A stretch of 7,506 nucleotides of DNA from Alphaproteobacteria bacterium. GTDB taxonomy: Bacteria > Pseudomonadota > Alphaproteobacteria > Micavibrionales > Micavibrionaceae. Of the stretch, positions 5,617-7,506 are shown piece by piece; position 1 is the first letter of the stretch, and each line of letters starts with the position of its first letter. The stretch is from the NCBI GenBank assembly GCA_020442505.1, contig JAGRJZ010000206.1:1-7506 (forward strand), given 5' to 3'. Below the pieces are notes generated by a model that saw nothing but the letters and a program-made list of their open reading frames with translations, was not told where the DNA came from and ran no database searches. Both the position numbers and the translations under genes were made by a program.

Positions 5617-6483
5617 GTGCGATTTTCCCTTCAAGCCCCTAAAAATCCGGCAAAACAGTCCAGACCCCGCCGGGGAAAAAGACAACGGCGGGATCGGCTT
5701 TACCGTGCGGCTCGGCGGATCGGGCTGATCGGTGGCGGAACCGTGTTCGTGCTTTGGCTCGGGGCGTGGCTGGTTCTGGGCGGCGTGCCTCAACGCATCG
5801 GCTTATGGGTCGCTGACAGCACGTTACAGGCCTCCGCCCGGGCCGGTTTCGCCGTGGAAGATATTCTGGTCGAGGGGCGGGTGAACACCGATCCCGCGAT
5901 CTTGCGCGCGCTTGTAAACGCGACGCCCGGCGATCCGCTTTTTGCCTTCGATCCCCGTGCGGCCAGAGACTTGATTGCCCGGATCGCCTGGGTCAAAAGC
6001 GCCCGGGTCGAACGGCGCCTGCCCGGGACGATCTATATCGGGCTGGTGGAGCGAACGCCCCTTGCGCTCTGGCAAAACAAGGGGAAGGTGCGGGTGATCG
6101 ATGCCGAAGGGGTGACGCTGACGGACACAAATTTGATGCCGTTTAAGGATTTACCGATCGTCGTCGGAGAGGACGCACCCGCGACGGTGGGGGCGCTGTT
6201 CGGCCTTTTGGCGGCCGAGCCCCTCCTTCAGGCCCGGATTGAGGCGGCTACCCGGGTCGGCGGCCGGCGCTGGGACCTTCGGCTGAAAAACGGGATGACG
6301 ATCAAACTGCCGGAGGAAGACGCGGCCCTGGCCCTACGCCGTCTGGCGCTGGCCCAGGAAGAAGACGGCCTGTTGGACAAGGACCTGACCGTTATCGATG
6401 CGCGCCAGGCCGATCGCTTGACCGTCCGGACCCGGCCCGGCGCAGTTGAGAGCTATCGCGCAAGCGCTGGGCAGGCGCTTTAA
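5617..6483 (+). CDS. ftsQ: cell division protein FtsQ
   Basis: Bitopic divisome protein linking early and late division proteins (FtsB/FtsL partners) at the inner membrane. From the GTG at 5617 it has 288 residues. A basic cytoplasmic tail is followed by one membrane segment (about 35-56). A POTRA domain (about 78-147) holds VEDILVEGR and the tail WVKSARVERRLPGTIYIGLV. The FtsQ beta domain follows, with ERTPLALWQNKGKVRVIDAEG (residues 145-165) and a C-terminal part to about 275. I chose GTG 5617 because AAAGG lies at 5602-5606, ten bases upstream, and it clears the protease stop. The ATG at 5560 would add 19 residues, overlap the protease by 40 bases and has no Shine-Dalgarno. ftsQ normally sits between ddl and ftsA in the dcw cluster; here its neighbours are a protease and usg. 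Confidence 0.88.
   Translation: MRFSLQAPKNPAKQSRPRRGKRQRRDRLYRAARRIGLIGGGTVFVLWLGAWLVLGGVPQRIGLWVADSTLQASARAGFAVEDILVEGRVNTDPAILRALVNATPGDPLFAFDPRAARDLIARIAWVKSARVERRLPGTIYIGLVERTPLALWQNKGKVRVIDAEGVTLTDTNLMPFKDLPIVVGEDAPATVGALFGLLAAEPLLQARIEAATRVGGRRWDLRLKNGMTIKLPEEDAALALRRLALAQEEDGLLDKDLTVIDARQADRLTVRTRPGAVESYRASAGQAL
6462..6480 (+). terminator. weak hairpin at the end of ftsQ
   Basis: AAGCGC (6462-6467) and GCGCTT (6475-6480) form a perfect 6-bp stem with a 7-base loop, overlapping the last ftsQ codons. Only a short T-stretch follows, broken by A and C. It could attenuate rather than end transcription before usg. Confidence 0.25.
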
Positions 6484-6513
6484 TCTCGTCATTTCCTCTG
6501 TTGCACCTGTCTG

Positions 6514-6522
6514 TGATATAAT
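6514..6522 (+). promoter_or_regulatory. usg promoter (extended -10)
   Basis: TGATATAAT, a perfect TATAAT (6517-6522) with a TGn extension (6514-6516) and no good -35. The predicted start falls at 6528-6530, on the chosen ATG, so the mRNA would have no leader. Confidence 0.5.
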
Positions 6523-6529
6523 GAAGGGG

Positions 6530-6805
6530 ATGACGAAACAGGATGATTTTACACGGCAGGTAACGCAGGATTACCGCCTGACCACGGCGGAGATCCTTTA
6601 TCGTCTGCCGGATTACCCGGATTTCCTTCAGACCTATATCTGGCAGGATTATGATGTTGTGCCGCGTTTTCCGGTTTTGACCCGTTTTCTGAGCTTTTGG
6701 GAACGGGAAATCGAAGGCCCGCTTCATTCCGTCACGGTTGCCAGTCGTTCCCTGATCGCCCCGGTGCGCTTCGACGTTGTCCGTTGCTTGTTTGTGATGG
6801 ACTAA
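6530..6805 (+). CDS. usg: Usg family protein
   Basis: A 91-residue member of the Usg family, small soluble proteins of alphaproteobacteria whose function I do not know. The family core is seen as LTTAEILYRLPDYPDFLQTY (about 17-36), IWQDYDVVPRFP (37-48) and FWEREIEGPLHSV (56-68). Length is close to the usual ~90. I recall the name from the gene upstream of Caulobacter trp genes; here it lies between ftsQ and pyrE instead. Two in-frame starts compete: ATG 6521 overlaps the -10 element, so a transcript from this promoter could not use it. ATG 6530 coincides with the predicted +1. An upstream open frame to 6446 overlaps ftsQ and is not Usg-like. Readthrough from ftsQ is also possible, with GAAGGGG just before the ATG but too close to be a good Shine-Dalgarno. 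Confidence 0.85.
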   Translation: MTKQDDFTRQVTQDYRLTTAEILYRLPDYPDFLQTYIWQDYDVVPRFPVLTRFLSFWEREIEGPLHSVTVASRSLIAPVRFDVVRCLFVMD

Positions 6806-6810
6806 CGGGC

Positions 6811-6835
6811 ACGGTTTCTTCCGTAAAAAAACCGT
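6811..6835 (+). terminator. possible terminator hairpin after usg
   Basis: ACGGTTT (6811-6817) pairs perfectly with AAACCGT (6829-6835), with an 11-base loop, starting six bases after the usg stop. Only TTT follows and the stem is half A/T, so it would be a weak terminator. The next promoter's -35 begins at its right end. Confidence 0.3.
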
Positions 6836-6864
6836 TTGACAAACAATAAGAGGAATATTATCCT
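6836..6864 (+). promoter_or_regulatory. promoter of the 69-residue protein gene
   Basis: A perfect TTGACA (6836-6841), a 17-base spacer and TATCCT (6859-6864). The predicted start is 6870-6872, on the ATG at 6872. AAGAGGA (6848-6854) would be a Shine-Dalgarno but is 17 bases from the ATG and upstream of the start site. AGGA-N6-TCCT (6851-6864) spans the -10 and might be an operator, but it is short. Confidence 0.6.
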
Positions 6865-6871
6865 ATATTTT

Positions 6872-7081
6872 ATGATGGACCTTTTCTCCCTTTACGCCCG
6901 TTACGATGGGCCCCTTCCGAAAAAACCCCTTCCTTCGCCGCGTTATGACGGTTTTATCCGCAACGCGGCGTGCGTTATTCGGGCCCGGCGGCGGCAAGGA
7001 ATCGATGACACGCTGGAGGCCTATGTTTTGGCGCTGGGGCACCTGGTACGACTTGAAAAATCCCGCAAAAAAGGGCAATAA
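6872..7081 (+). CDS. small hypothetical protein, 69 residues
   Basis: I do not recognise this gene. It starts with two ATG codons (6872 and 6875). The N-terminal third is proline-rich, with RYDG repeated at 9-12 and 23-26 around PLPKKPLPSP. The rest is a basic, probably helical segment (about 28-64) with RARRRQGIDDTLEAYVLALGHLV and a Lys/Arg-rich tail. There is no membrane segment or signal peptide. The strong promoter directly ahead and the lack of an opposing gene support it as real; length and base composition fit its neighbours. The open frame begins at a TTG at 6836, inside the promoter, so I reject that start. pyrE follows after 71 bases. Confidence 0.6.
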   Translation: MMDLFSLYARYDGPLPKKPLPSPRYDGFIRNAACVIRARRRQGIDDTLEAYVLALGHLVRLEKSRKKGQ

Positions 7082-7098
7082 CGATCAAGGCCGCTGTC

Positions 7099-7126
7099 GT
7101 GACTGTTACATTCGCGGTCATATGAA
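7099..7126 (+). promoter_or_regulatory. tentative pyrE promoter
   Basis: GTGACT (7099-7104), a 16-base spacer and TATGAA (7121-7126), each matching four of six consensus bases. A start near 7133 would leave a 20-base leader containing the Shine-Dalgarno. It is a weak prediction. I saw no leader peptide with a T-run hairpin, the attenuator that controls pyrE in E. coli. Confidence 0.3.
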
Positions 7127-7152
7127 AATAGACGCAAGGAAAGGCTGCCCCC

Positions 7153-7506
7153 ATGATAAACGAAACTGCCCGCGAAGCGGCGAGGATTCTGCTCGATACG
7201 CGCTCCGTCCTGTTCAACGCCGCAGAGCCGTTTACATACGCTTCGGGCAACGTAGGGCCGGTTTACGTGGATTGTCGGCGGCTTTTGTCTTTTCCGGCGG
7301 CGCGCGCGCGGCTGATGGACATGGCGGCGGATGTTTTGCGCACCGAGATCGGCAGCGAAAATATCGACGTCGTCGCCGGTGCCGAGACGGCCGGGATCCC
7401 CTATGGCGCGTTGGTCGCCGACCGGCTGGAAAAGCCGATGGTCTACGTGCGTAAGAAACCCAAGGGCCACGGCCGCATGAGTCAGATCGAAGGCCATATC
7501 GCGGAC
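7153..7506 (+). CDS. pyrE: orotate phosphoribosyltransferase, N-terminal part
   Basis: Joins orotate to PRPP to make OMP, the fifth step of de novo pyrimidine synthesis, in the cytoplasm. The first 118 codons are present and open to the window edge. Family marks are FTYASGNVGPVYVDCRRL (27-44), with the orotate-binding FxYxSG and YVD, then VVAGAETAGIPYGALVAD (75-92) and VYVRKKPKGHGR (98-109), where the lysines contact PRPP. The PRPP-binding acidic motif should come just beyond the edge. AAGG (7141-7144) lies eight bases before the ATG. The frame has no earlier ATG with a better site. Confidence 0.93.
   Translation, partial: MINETAREAARILLDTRSVLFNAAEPFTYASGNVGPVYVDCRRLLSFPAARARLMDMAADVLRTEIGSENIDVVAGAETAGIPYGALVADRLEKPMVYVRKKPKGHGRMSQIEGHIAD

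Noticed and set aside
6906..7454. 182-codon plus-strand frame across the 69-residue gene and pyrE
   Set aside because: It is a shadow frame of pyrE, whose family motifs are unmistakable in the other frame.

Overview
This window looks like a stretch of a chromosome from an alphaproteobacterium. The start of a 16S rRNA gene on the minus strand carries the series GAACGAACGCTG..GGCAGGCTTAACACATGCAAGTCGAACG. There is also a clear Usg-family gene, a family I know from alphaproteobacteria. I cannot name the order. The coding DNA is GC-rich, while the rRNA upstream region is AT-rich.

Layout. At 1-96 lies the 5' end of a 16S rRNA gene read leftwards. About 430 bases of leader and two tandem sigma70-type promoters precede it, backed by phased A-tracts. 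Reading rightwards from the same spacer is glyS (718-2265), a single-chain glycyl-tRNA synthetase with its own promoter. Convergent to it is an unrecognised 194-residue helical protein (2286-2870, minus). Next comes a small transposon graveyard (about 3151-3600): the C-terminal end of an IS5-type transposase on the minus strand butts against a truncated, frameshifted IS630-type transposase on the plus strand. It ends just before a Fur-box-like site and an FTR1/EfeU-type iron permease (3704-4495).

The right half is one rightward series: the iron permease, an HtpX-like M48 membrane protease (4565-5599), ftsQ (5617-6483), usg (6530-6805), a 69-residue unknown (6872-7081) and pyrE (7153 to the window edge). 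The protease and ftsQ are close enough to be co-transcribed. Most of the other genes have a recognisable promoter of their own, often with an extended -10 (TGnTATAAT).

Functionally the window mixes housekeeping (rRNA, glycine charging, cell division, pyrimidine synthesis) with iron uptake and membrane proteolysis. I see no defence system, prophage, CRISPR array or clearly new multi-gene system. The points most worth a second look are ftsQ standing apart from the division and cell-wall cluster, the single-chain GlyRS, two consecutive small genes whose promoters predict leaderless mRNAs, the iron-permease promoter abutting an IS scar, and the helical protein with a repeated terminal motif.
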